From contig CANHJR010000040.1 in NCBI GenBank assembly GCA_947461165.1, positions 1-8,338 of the forward strand: a stretch of 8,338 bases of DNA, given 5' to 3'. A model generated the notes under the pieces. It was not told the origin of the DNA. It saw only the letters and a program-made list of their open reading frames with translations, and made no database searches. The stretch comes from Saprospirales bacterium (lineage in GTDB: Bacteria > Bacteroidota > Bacteroidia > Chitinophagales > JADJOU01). Each line of letters starts with the position of its first letter. Within the stretch, counting starts at the first letter, position 1. The translations under genes and the position numbers were made by a program. Shown here piece after piece: positions 1 to 7,147 of this stretch.

Positions 1-1061
1 AGGTCAATAAAAATTTGGCGGTAACGCTCCTCTTGGGCATTATCATCTGACAAGATTATGATATCATAATCCTTCATCTGAAACTCCTCTATCGTTTGAT
101 GTAATTTGTTAAAATTTTTATGAATCAGCGGCGTATGCTCTATTTCACTATTGAGTCTTTCCTGAAGGACAATCTGTTTTCGTGGTTTTAAAATTCCCTT
201 AATCGTTGATTTTTGGATGATTATGTTTTCTAACCCTTCATCGAGATCGTTTTCTAATTCTGAATACTCTTTGATTATTTGAGACATTTTTTTCTCAAGC
301 CTTTCGGATTCTTCTGACCAGAGAATATTTCCCTTACAAAAATCTAAGATGGTCCGAACTTCAGCATTTTTATTTATTCTTAGTTTTGGGTTTGTACTAA
401 TTGTGACTTTCTGTAAGTCAGAAACCGACAATTGGTTTTCGATGTCGAAGTGGCGTATGGACTCTACTTCAATATCAAACATCTCCACCCGAACTGGTTG
501 CGTATACGCAAATGAAAATATATCTAAAATGTTTCCTCGAATGGCATAATGTCCAGCCTCATATACAAATCCAGATCTTTCATATCCATGTAGCTCGAGG
601 TATTCAATAATAGAAGAAAGGCTAAGTTTCTCGCCGACAGTTATAGATCTTAAATGTTCAGAGTCATTGGTGACTAAGAACTTTTCGATGGCTGCTTCAG
701 GGTAAGTCACAACTATTTTTGTCTGACCGCGACGGATAGATTCCAAATCTGCTATTTGACCTAAATATCTCGAATCATTCTGCGTTAAAACGTTATTCTT
801 TACAATGAATGATGATTTAAAAAAACAAGTGGAAATTCCGGTTTTTAATATCGAAATGTCATGAAAAAGAGCTTCTGCGCTAGAATAGTCTTCAAACACA
901 ACAATAACTGTTAAATCCGTGTTTTGGGCTATGTTTAAGACTAAAATAGAGTCAAAAGAGGTGTTCGTACGCACAACAATTGTTTTGTCGTCTGTTTGTA
1001 GCGATTCTAGGATCTTCTGCGATCTTGTATCGGAGTGATATAACGAACAAAGTTGGTGCAT
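1..1061 (-). CDS. mfd: Transcription-repair coupling factor Mfd, N-terminal part (runs off left edge)
   Basis: Mfd is a cytoplasmic ATP-dependent translocase that removes RNA polymerase stalled at DNA lesions and recruits UvrA for nucleotide excision repair. Translating the minus strand from the ATG at 1061-1059 gives 353 uninterrupted codons to the window edge, about a third of the usual 1,100-residue protein. Only the UvrB-like N-terminal module and the following linker are present; the RNA-polymerase-interacting and helicase domains lie outside. The opening LCSLYHSDTRSQKILESL fits Mfd N-termini. Diagnostic blocks are IVVTYPEAAIEKF (116-128), GYER (159-162), IRGNILDIFSF (174-184) and VRVEMFDIEVESIRHFD (190-206), matching the family pattern RGG-I-D-F-P followed by R-I-E-F-F-D-E-I-D-S-I-R-F-D. 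An in-frame TAG about 40 nt upstream limits the start, and this ATG is the first in frame. It begins 48 nt after aminopeptidase P ends, on the same strand, so it is probably co-transcribed with it. No Shine-Dalgarno sequence is visible. Identification is confident. Confidence 0.93.
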   Translation of the reverse strand, partial: MHQLCSLYHSDTRSQKILESLQTDDKTIVVRTNTSFDSILVLNIAQNTDLTVIVVFEDYSSAEALFHDISILKTGISTCFFKSSFIVKNNVLTQNDSRYLGQIADLESIRRGQTKIVVTYPEAAIEKFLVTNDSEHLRSITVGEKLSLSSIIEYLELHGYERSGFVYEAGHYAIRGNILDIFSFAYTQPVRVEMFDIEVESIRHFDIENQLSVSDLQKVTISTNPKLRINKNAEVRTILDFCKGNILWSEESERLEKKMSQIIKEYSELENDLDEGLENIIIQKSTIKGILKPRKQIVLQERLNSEIEHTPLIHKNFNKLHQTIEEFQMKDYDIIILSDDNAQEERYRQIFID

Positions 1062-1109
1062 CTTACTAGGTGAGACTAAAGAATTTTCAATAAGAATAAG
1101 GTAATGTAT

Positions 1110-2399
1110 CTAAGAGTTCATCAAATCTTCTATTTCCTCCGCCTCTATCGGGCAGGATTCTAATAAATCAACCACTCCTTTAGAAGAAACAATGAGGTCA
1201 TTCTCTATTCTGACTCCCAATTTTTCATCCCAAATGTAGATACCTGGCTCATTGGTTATCACTGCATTTTCAGCTATTTTATGGTAGTGATTTCCTACAT
1301 CATGTACGTCCAAACCAAGAAAATGACCCAATCCATGTGGAAAATACTTGCGATATAGCGGGTTATTTGGGTCCTGATTTTTGACATCATTTGCATTTAA
1401 CATTCCTATTTCAATTAGCTTTTCTTCCATTATTTTTTTACCATCATTGTTCCATTCAAATAATGACATATTGTTAGATACTAGTTTTTTACAAGTCTTA
1501 AAAACATCCAATGTGGCGTTGTAAATTTGCTTTTGTCTAACAGAAAATTTGCCTCCAAGAGGAATTGTTCGGCTTAGGTCAGACGCATAATTAGAATAAC
1601 TACAGCCAAAATCCATCAACAATATTTCACCTTTAACAAGCGGTCTATTGTTGTCATTGTAATGAAGAACACAAGAGTTCTCTCCGCTAGCTATAATGGG
1701 GTTGTAGGCGTGACTCGCTTTGTTCAAATTAAATTGATAAGTAATAAATGCTTCGATTTCATGCTCTGACTTGAAATTCCTGATCTCTTGAAGCAATTTT
1801 ACAAACGTATTTCTTGTAATGTCTGCAGCATGTTGCATTACCTTTATTTCATCTGGCGACTTTGAAATTCGCAAGGCTGAAAGAATTGGTGCACTTCTTT
1901 CATAATTGTGCGCTGGATATTCTTGTTTTAAGTTTTTAAATGCCCGAATATCCATATAATCACCATCGAAGTGAGCGCGATCGTGTTCGTTCAGGTTTAT
2001 ATATACATTCTCTGCGTAATGCATCATCGTTGCTAGGAGTTGTTTCGCGCCTTTATTCCATGAAACTTGATTAATTCCTGATATTTCTCGCGCCTCATCT
2101 ATGGTAAATTTAAATCCTTCCCAGACTTTGATATACTCACTTGTTTCTTTTATAAATAGATTTTCTTTCCACAATGGGTTGGGGGCATCTGGGTATAATA
2201 TTAAAATTGTTTCCTCTTGATCAATTCCGGATAAATAAAACGTATCTGGATTTTGAAAAAAATTATGCGTCGCATCTGCTGACTTCTGAAAAATGTCACC
2301 TGAATAGAATATCGCCAAAGAGTTTGGTTTCATTCCTTTTACAAAATTTGCTCTGTTTTGAACAAAATGGCTTTGAGGTAGTGATTGTATTCGTTTCAT
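1110..2399 (-). CDS. pepP: Aminopeptidase P (Xaa-Pro aminopeptidase), M24 family
   Basis: This cytoplasmic dinuclear-metal peptidase removes an N-terminal residue that precedes proline. The 429-residue length is normal for the family. Residues about 5-135 form the AMP_N-type N-terminal domain, and about 175-410 the pita-bread M24 catalytic domain. All five expected metal ligands are visible: D263 in LLMDFG, D274 in YASDLSRT, H359 in HGLGHFLGLDVHD, E384 in NEPGIYI and E399 in VRIENDL. The conserved histidines at 246 (VLHYND) and 366 (DVHD) are also present, so the enzyme should be active. The ATG at 2399 is preceded by an A-rich leader (AAGAAAGATAAAAATA) rather than a Shine-Dalgarno sequence. 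A strong hairpin lies only 24 nt upstream of the start, so its promoter must be very close or overlap that hairpin, unless it depends on read-through; I found no clear -7 element. It is followed 48 nt downstream by mfd, probably in one transcript. Confidence 0.95.
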   Translation of the reverse strand: MKRIQSLPQSHFVQNRANFVKGMKPNSLAIFYSGDIFQKSADATHNFFQNPDTFYLSGIDQEETILILYPDAPNPLWKENLFIKETSEYIKVWEGFKFTIDEAREISGINQVSWNKGAKQLLATMMHYAENVYINLNEHDRAHFDGDYMDIRAFKNLKQEYPAHNYERSAPILSALRISKSPDEIKVMQHAADITRNTFVKLLQEIRNFKSEHEIEAFITYQFNLNKASHAYNPIIASGENSCVLHYNDNNRPLVKGEILLMDFGCSYSNYASDLSRTIPLGGKFSVRQKQIYNATLDVFKTCKKLVSNNMSLFEWNNDGKKIMEEKLIEIGMLNANDVKNQDPNNPLYRKYFPHGLGHFLGLDVHDVGNHYHKIAENAVITNEPGIYIWDEKLGVRIENDLIVSSKGVVDLLESCPIEAEEIEDLMNS

Positions 2400-2423
2400 T
2401 TATTTTTATCTTTCTTAAGCTTC

Positions 2424-2460
2424 AAAAAAAATGTCGGTCTTCTATATGACCGACATTTTT
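2424..2460 (-). terminator. Rho-independent terminator downstream of the beta-barrel gene
   Basis: A perfect 13-bp inverted repeat, AAAAATGTCGGTC (2427-2439) and GACCGACATTTTT (2448-2460), encloses an 8-nt loop. Read on the minus strand, the hairpin is followed by a run of eight T residues (complement of 2424-2431, partly inside the stem), the classic intrinsic terminator layout. It starts about 20 nt after the stop codon of the gene at 2480-3121 and should end that transcript before pepP. On the plus strand the arm ends in TTTTTCT, so it could also act in that direction, but no plus-strand gene lies upstream. Confidence 0.85.
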
Positions 2461-2479
2461 CTATTATGAAATAATTTAA

Positions 2480-3121
2480 TTATAAAACATATCCAATTGT
2501 TAAATATGTTGACCAACTCGTTATTTTTGGACCTTTTCCTCCAGTCATATTCCAAAACATTGGCTTTACTCCAAGACTAACTGCGCACATTCCTCGTTTT
2601 TTTAATGCCAAACGCCAGCCCACCTCTGTTTTAGCGCCTAGGTTATAAAACGCTATTTGGTTTTCTAACGTTCTCGAATTAACCTCAAGATCTAGGTTTT
2701 TTGATGTGATATATGATTTGCTAGAAATTGCAAAGTTATTGACCATTGCAATATTCCAAAACATTCCTTCAGGAAATTTTTTTGTAATATTAAACCCAAA
2801 TCCAACTGGCACCTCAATAGAGCTGGTCGTCGTGGTCAGCCCCTGTCGGTTGTCCGTAGGTGAAATAGATTCTTGAGAGCGATACAGACTGCTATGGTTA
2901 TAGTTCAAACCAATAAAAACATACTTCTTGCGGACATATGTGTGCAAAAACTCTACTCCTGCTGTCGTTCCAAGTCTAACTTTATTGAGATCGGCATCGC
3001 CGACATTTGTAATTAAGCCTATCTCTGGACCACCAAAAACTCTTAATCGATTCTTTCTTATTTGTGCTTCGACACTTATCGTTATCGTTAATATTAAAAC
3101 AATAAAAACTGCTTTTCTCAT
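2480..3121 (-). CDS. Exported protein, probable outer-membrane beta-barrel, function unknown
   Basis: This 213-residue protein has a clear Sec signal peptide: MRK, then a hydrophobic core (residues 4-16), then VEA with likely cleavage after A19, leaving an N-terminal Gln. The mature part alternates polar and hydrophobic residues in short stretches with many Gly, Tyr and Asn (RVFGGPEIGLITN, TAGVEFLH, YVFIGLNYNHSSLY, VPVGFGFNITKKF, GAKTEVGWRLAL, YLTIGYVL), as in the small outer-membrane beta-barrels common in Bacteroidota. The chain ends in a strand-like TYLTIGYVL, consistent with a final barrel strand. No enzyme motif is visible and I cannot name a specific family. It appears monocistronic: an exact Bacteroidota -7 element lies 23 bp upstream of its ATG and a strong terminator lies 20 nt downstream. 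It is divergent from the GSCFA gene. The barrel call is inferred from pattern only; a periplasmic beta-rich protein remains possible. Confidence 0.75.
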   Translation of the reverse strand: MRKAVFIVLILTITISVEAQIRKNRLRVFGGPEIGLITNVGDADLNKVRLGTTAGVEFLHTYVRKKYVFIGLNYNHSSLYRSQESISPTDNRQGLTTTTSSIEVPVGFGFNITKKFPEGMFWNIAMVNNFAISSKSYITSKNLDLEVNSRTLENQIAFYNLGAKTEVGWRLALKKRGMCAVSLGVKPMFWNMTGGKGPKITSWSTYLTIGYVL

Positions 3122-3143
3122 CTCTCGTTTAAATTTATTACTG

Positions 3144-3151
3144 CAAATTTA
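3144..3151 (-). promoter_or_regulatory. Putative Bacteroidota -7 promoter element for the beta-barrel gene
   Basis: On the minus strand these bases read TAAATTTG, an exact match to the Bacteroidota sigma-factor -7 consensus TAnnTTTG. The element ends 22 bp before the ATG at 3121, which leaves a short plausible leader. I did not find a convincing -33 TTG element at the expected distance, so the call rests on one motif and its position in a 46-bp divergent intergenic gap. It lies inside a larger dyad (3144-3156). Confidence 0.45.
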
Positions 3152-3156
3152 ATTTG
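3144..3156. repeat. Short inverted repeat CAAATT-T-AATTTG in the divergent promoter gap
   Basis: A perfect 6-bp dyad around a central T lies between the divergent beta-barrel and GSCFA genes. Minus-strand reading gives the exact -7 motif TAAATTTG. Plus-strand reading gives TTAATTTG (3149-3156), one mismatch from TAnnTTTG. It could be two overlapping back-to-back -7 elements or an operator. Because the region is very AT-rich, chance formation is possible. Confidence 0.4.
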
Positions 3157-3167
3157 TTTTTAACTTT

Positions 3168-4190
3168 ATGCATTATTATTTTACTGAAAGGATGACAAAT
3201 ATAGAAAACGTTATGACACAAGTGGTTTTTGAACCATTGCCAAAGAGGATAACATATTTAGATTCAATTCTTTTTATCGGCTCTTGTTTTTCTGAAAACA
3301 TTGCAAAACGCATGTCCGAAAGAAAGTTTCAATCGCTAACCAACCCCCACGGAATACTCTTTGACACATTCTCTATTGAATCATGTCTCAAAGATATCAT
3401 TTCGCTCAAATCTTATTCTGAAGAAGATTTGTTTCAATATAACGAAATCTATCATTCTTGGAATCATCACTCAAGCTTTTCACATATTGACAAAAACATA
3501 GCTGTCCAAAACATTAATGAGACGATAAAAGTATCGGAACAATATTTAAAAAAAACGAATCATATCGTCATAACTCTTGGGTCTGCGTTTTCCTACTATC
3601 ATATTGCTTCAAAAAAATTTGTCGCTAATTGTCATAAAGTAGCCCAAAAAGAGTTTGAAAAAAAACTAGCAACGATAGCTGAAATATCAAATTCATTAGA
3701 GTCTATCTATACTATGATAAAAGCTTTAAATTCTAATGCTCAAATAATCATTACGATTAGTCCAGTAAGACATCTGAGAGAAGGCGTGATAAATAACAAT
3801 CGAAGTAAAGCACGATTGATTGAGGCTGTCCATCAATTTCAAGACAATCACTCTGATGTTTATTACTTTCCGTCATATGAACTGGTGATCGATTGTCTTC
3901 GAGATTATCGATTTTATGATATTGACTTTGCCCACCCCAACATACAAGCGACAAATATCGTTTTTGACTATTTCACAAGATATTGTATCGACAATTCTGA
4001 AAAAGAGCATTTAGAAAAATTCTACCAATTGCATCTTGCCACAAAACATCGCTCTAGGTTTCCTCAAACGAATGCCCATAAGGCATTTTTAAAAAAATAC
4101 CTAACCCTATGTATCGGCTATAAAACTCAATTTTCCCATTTGGATTTTGATGAAGAAATTCATTTTTTTCAAGAGGAATTGTGCTCTTAA
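3168..4190 (+). CDS. GSCFA-family protein (SGNH-hydrolase-like)
   Basis: This is a GSCFA domain protein of 340 residues from the first ATG. The signature appears here as GSCFS (38-42) inside LFIGSCFSENIAKRM, followed by the family pattern FQSLTNPHGILFDTFSIE (54-71). Further blocks are ITLGSAFSYY (135-144), NCHK (154-157), ISPVRH (197-202), FPSYE (234-238) and RDYRFYDIDFAHPN (245-258). The layout resembles SGNH hydrolases: S39 as candidate nucleophile in block I, and D253 and H256 as a DxxH pair near the C-terminal end. The substrate is unknown for the family, so no reaction is assigned. Family alignment suggests that the true start may be the ATG at 3213 (MTQVVFEPLPK), or that at 3192, rather than 3168; homologues usually begin about 20 residues before GSCFA. 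There is no signal peptide, so it is probably cytoplasmic. It is the only plus-strand gene in the window, divergent from the barrel gene and convergent with the LOG gene, overlapping it by 4 bp. Confidence 0.88.
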   Translation: MHYYFTERMTNIENVMTQVVFEPLPKRITYLDSILFIGSCFSENIAKRMSERKFQSLTNPHGILFDTFSIESCLKDIISLKSYSEEDLFQYNEIYHSWNHHSSFSHIDKNIAVQNINETIKVSEQYLKKTNHIVITLGSAFSYYHIASKKFVANCHKVAQKEFEKKLATIAEISNSLESIYTMIKALNSNAQIIITISPVRHLREGVINNNRSKARLIEAVHQFQDNHSDVYYFPSYELVIDCLRDYRFYDIDFAHPNIQATNIVFDYFTRYCIDNSEKEHLEKFYQLHLATKHRSRFPQTNAHKAFLKKYLTLCIGYKTQFSHLDFDEEIHFFQEELCS

Positions 4191-4858
4191 AAATTTGGAC
4201 GAAGCAACTCTTTTGTATAAAAACGTCTTACAATTTCTATGACCTCATCTAAACTATCTGTCATTTGCAATAAATTGTCGTCCCCCGCAGTAATGTAATT
4301 TTCTGCAAGCATGCGATTTTTAATCCAATCTTTCATTCCTGTCCAATAATCAATTCCAAACAAAATAATTGGGACGTGATCAATTTTTCTTGTTTGAACC
4401 AATGTCAGAACTTCAAATAGCTCATCCAATGTTCCCATCCCTCCGGGAAAAATAACAAACGCCTGGGCATACTTTACAAACATCACTTTTCGAACAAAAA
4501 AGAAATTATGGTTAAAGGACTTGTCTATATCTATGAACTCATTGGGTTTTTGTTCGTGAGGAAGAACGATATTCAACCCTACCGACTTTCCTCCTACCGC
4601 CTGTGCACCTTTGTTGGCTGCCTCCATTATGCCCGGTCCGCCACCTGTAATAACTCCATATCCTTCATTACATAGTTTTGCCGCACAATCCATTGCTTGC
4701 TGATAATATTGATTGTCTGGTTTTGTGCGAGCAGAGCCGAAAATTGATACACAAGGGCCCACTGTCGGCAACTTATCAAATCCTTCGACAAATTCGCTCA
4801 TAATTTTAAAAATTAACCAAGATGATTCGGCTTTGATTTCGCTCCAATTTTTCTCCAT
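4187..4858 (-). CDS. LOG-family nucleotide 5'-monophosphate phosphoribohydrolase (TIGR00730 type)
   Basis: LOG-family enzymes hydrolyse the N-glycosidic bond of nucleoside 5'-monophosphates, releasing ribose 5-phosphate and a base. Plant and some bacterial members act on cytokinin ribotides; others take ordinary purine nucleotides. The 223-residue protein has the Rossmann-like core beginning VSIFGSART (37-45), the phosphate-binding GGGPGIMEAANKGA (72-85), R123-K124 in FFFVRKVMF and the signature PGGMGTLDELFE (138-149), whose E146 corresponds to the family's catalytic glutamate. All key residues are intact. An N-terminal stretch of about 33 residues precedes the core. The gene begins 24 nt after uvrD ends and is probably co-transcribed with it. 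Its stop codon overlaps that of the convergent GSCFA gene in the sequence TTAA. The substrate cannot be decided from sequence; the older label 'lysine decarboxylase' for such proteins is misleading. Confidence 0.92.
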   Translation of the reverse strand: MEKNWSEIKAESSWLIFKIMSEFVEGFDKLPTVGPCVSIFGSARTKPDNQYYQQAMDCAAKLCNEGYGVITGGGPGIMEAANKGAQAVGGKSVGLNIVLPHEQKPNEFIDIDKSFNHNFFFVRKVMFVKYAQAFVIFPGGMGTLDELFEVLTLVQTRKIDHVPIILFGIDYWTGMKDWIKNRMLAENYITAGDDNLLQMTDSLDEVIEIVRRFYTKELLRPNF

Positions 4859-4882
4859 TATTTTTTTGAATGATTCTATATG

Positions 4883-7147
4883 TTATTCAATAATTCTAAG
4901 TTTAGCAAACCTCATAAGTATCTTTTTCGTCTGGTTGTTGTCAAAATCGATCGTCGCAATGCGCTGGTCGCCCTCTCCTGATATATCATTGATAAGTCCA
5001 AAACCAAAGTGTGCATGTTGAATTCTCATTCCAGAATTTATTGTGTTTGGATTGTCTGCTTTAAAATCCGTTGTGTCTTGATTTATAATTGATTGGGATT
5101 GCTTGATTGAATTGATCGTTTGATTGGGCTGATACTGGACCGTTCGTTTTGGCTCAAGTTGGTTGTCAGATGGTGCTTTTGAAAAACCTTTGTATTCCAC
5201 CAATTCCTTGGGTAATTCTGTCAAAAATCGGCTTGGATCCGACGGGTTGATTTGTCCAAACTTATATCTGCTTCTCGCAAAGGATAACATCAGGTGGCTC
5301 TCGGCTCTGGTAATTGCAACATAAAACAATCTTCTTTCTTCCTCTAAATCATCTTCAGAATACATTGATTTCTGTGATGGAAATAAATTTTCTTCCATTC
5401 CTACAATAAAGACCGAGTTAAACTCTAAGCCTTTCGAGGCATGTATTGTCATTAGTTTCACCGAAGGCTTGTCTTCATTTTGTGTATCCTTATCGGTCAG
5501 CAAGGTTACAGACTGCAAAAAAGACCCAAGCAACTTGTCTTCTGATGTTTCTATATTATCATCCACCTCATCGTTTTCGACAAATTCTTTGATACTATTT
5601 AGCAATTCTTGTGTGTTTTCGTATTTACTAACACCTTCAACGGATTTGTCAGCATAAAGTTCCGATTGTATTCCAGATCCCTTGGCGATTATGGATGCTA
5701 ATTCATACGCATTTTTGTCTTGTTCCAATTGACATGATCGAATGAGAATATAAAAACTTTGAAGATTTTCTGCTACTCGCCCTGTCAATATTTTGAGCGT
5801 TTCATTTTGTTCGATGACATCCCAAAGTTTTAAACTATTAGCTGCTGCATAAAGGACCATTTTTTGTATACTCGTGTCTCCTATGCCTCTTAAAGGATAA
5901 TTAATAACTCGCTTCAATGCCTCTTCATCGTATGGATTTACAACAAGTTTTAGATAAGCTATAAGATCTTTGACCTCTTTGCGTTGATAAAAAGAAATAC
6001 CGCCATAAATGATGTAAGGAATATTCATTTTTCGTAAGCTTTCCTCAAAAGAGCGGGATTGTGAGTTGGTGCGATATAAGATTGCAAACTCGTCATATTT
6101 CAATTGATCTGACATCGCTCTATGAAAAATACTTTCCGCAACTTGTTTTCCTTCGTCATTATCAGAAAAGGTTTGCAATACCGTTATCTTATTACCTACA
6201 GTATTATCGGTCCAGATTGTCTTTTCTAATTGGTGTTGATTTTTCTTGATTATGATATTAGCCGTATCTACTATGGTTTTTGTACTTCGGTAGTTTTGTT
6301 CTAATTTGAAAACTTTTGTGTCAGAATAATCTTTTTGAAAACTTAAGATGTTATCAATACTCGCACCACGAAACCCATAGATACTCTGCCCATCATCACC
6401 AACAACACAAATATTTTGATGAACATCTCCTAGTTTTTTAATAATGGAGTATTGTGCAAGGTTTGTGTCTTGGAACTCATCAACCATGATGTAATGAAAC
6501 TTATGCTGAAATTCATATAGCACCTCTGGATATCGAACGATAAGCTCATAAAACTTAAGTTGCAAATCATCAAAATCCATAGCATTATTTTGAAAGCACT
6601 TTTCAGTATACTTTCGAAAAACGTCCCCCAATCTTGGCCTATGTGCTTCGACATCATCAGCAATCAACTCGGGACTATTCGCATATATTTTATAATTGAT
6701 CAAATTGTTTTTCAAATTCGAAATTCGAGTATAACAATAGTTTGGCTTATAGGTATCTTCATTGAGTCCTAACTCCTTGATCGTCGCCTTCAAAACAGAT
6801 TTGGTATCTGCCGAATCATAAATACTAAAATTATTGGTATAGCCCAACATAGACGCCTTGGTTCTCAAAATTCGTGCGAAGACACTGTGAAATGTTCCCA
6901 TAAAGAGGCTTCTTGCTTCTGTACCAATTAATTTCTCAATTCGTTCGCGCATTTCTTTGCTTGCCTTATTGGTAAATGTCAAGGCTAGAATATTGTATGG
7001 TGCCACGCCATTTTCCATCATAAATGCGATACGGTAGGTCAAAACCCTCGTTTTTCCTGAACCTGGGCCAGCATTAATCATCACCGCCCCTTCAAATTCT
7101 GTGACGGCTTGTTTTTGAATTTCGTTTAATTCGTCGAGGTAGTGCAC
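4883..7147 (-). CDS. uvrD: UvrD/PcrA superfamily 1A DNA helicase
   Basis: This 3'-5' DNA helicase acts in nucleotide excision and mismatch repair and in clearing replication obstacles. The 754-residue length fits UvrD/PcrA. Motifs in order are: Q-motif LNEIQKQAV (7-15); Walker A AGPGSGKT (26-33); Ia ALTFTNKASKEM (55-66); Walker B VDEFQD (222-227); III VVGDDGQSIYGFRGA (248-262); IV QNYRS (284-288); V LMTIHASKGLEF (565-576); VI EERRLFYVAITRAE (603-616). After a low-complexity Gln/Asn/Ser-rich linker (about 660-705), residues 706-754 form the Tudor-like C-terminal domain (GMRIQHAHFGFGLI and following) that binds RNA polymerase in PcrA. The start is GTG (7147-7145): an in-frame TAG lies just upstream, and the first internal ATG (residue 23) would remove the Q-motif. 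Motif III has Gly for the usual third Asp and Phe for the usual Trp; I take these as lineage variants, not damage. It is the first gene of a likely uvrD-LOG transcript. Confidence 0.95.
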   Translation of the reverse strand: MHYLDELNEIQKQAVTEFEGAVMINAGPGSGKTRVLTYRIAFMMENGVAPYNILALTFTNKASKEMRERIEKLIGTEARSLFMGTFHSVFARILRTKASMLGYTNNFSIYDSADTKSVLKATIKELGLNEDTYKPNYCYTRISNLKNNLINYKIYANSPELIADDVEAHRPRLGDVFRKYTEKCFQNNAMDFDDLQLKFYELIVRYPEVLYEFQHKFHYIMVDEFQDTNLAQYSIIKKLGDVHQNICVVGDDGQSIYGFRGASIDNILSFQKDYSDTKVFKLEQNYRSTKTIVDTANIIIKKNQHQLEKTIWTDNTVGNKITVLQTFSDNDEGKQVAESIFHRAMSDQLKYDEFAILYRTNSQSRSFEESLRKMNIPYIIYGGISFYQRKEVKDLIAYLKLVVNPYDEEALKRVINYPLRGIGDTSIQKMVLYAAANSLKLWDVIEQNETLKILTGRVAENLQSFYILIRSCQLEQDKNAYELASIIAKGSGIQSELYADKSVEGVSKYENTQELLNSIKEFVENDEVDDNIETSEDKLLGSFLQSVTLLTDKDTQNEDKPSVKLMTIHASKGLEFNSVFIVGMEENLFPSQKSMYSEDDLEEERRLFYVAITRAESHLMLSFARSRYKFGQINPSDPSRFLTELPKELVEYKGFSKAPSDNQLEPKRTVQYQPNQTINSIKQSQSIINQDTTDFKADNPNTINSGMRIQHAHFGFGLINDISGEGDQRIATIDFDNNQTKKILMRFAKLRIIE

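Noticed and set aside
349..549. A 66-codon plus-strand open frame with a hydrophobic, signal-peptide-like N-terminus.
   Set aside because: It lies entirely inside the minus-strand mfd frame, which shows clear family motifs across the same bases. The hydrophobicity is a by-product of the opposite strand.
4171..4188. Short inverted repeat AAGAG / CTCTT at the convergent GSCFA-LOG junction, considered as a terminator.
   Set aside because: The stem is only 5 bp of mixed AT/GC, and on both strands the bases after it are A-rich rather than a T tract, so it does not fit an intrinsic terminator.
4713..5021. A 102-codon plus-strand frame spanning the LOG start and uvrD end.
   Set aside because: It is antisense to two well-supported genes, has no recognisable family features and no visible promoter.
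6361..6440. Possible damage to UvrD motif III, because the usual D-D-D-Q-S-I-Y-x-W reads D-D-G-Q-S-I-Y-G-F.
   Set aside because: The two acidic residues, Gln and RGA that define the motif are intact, and these positions vary between lineages. All other helicase motifs are complete.
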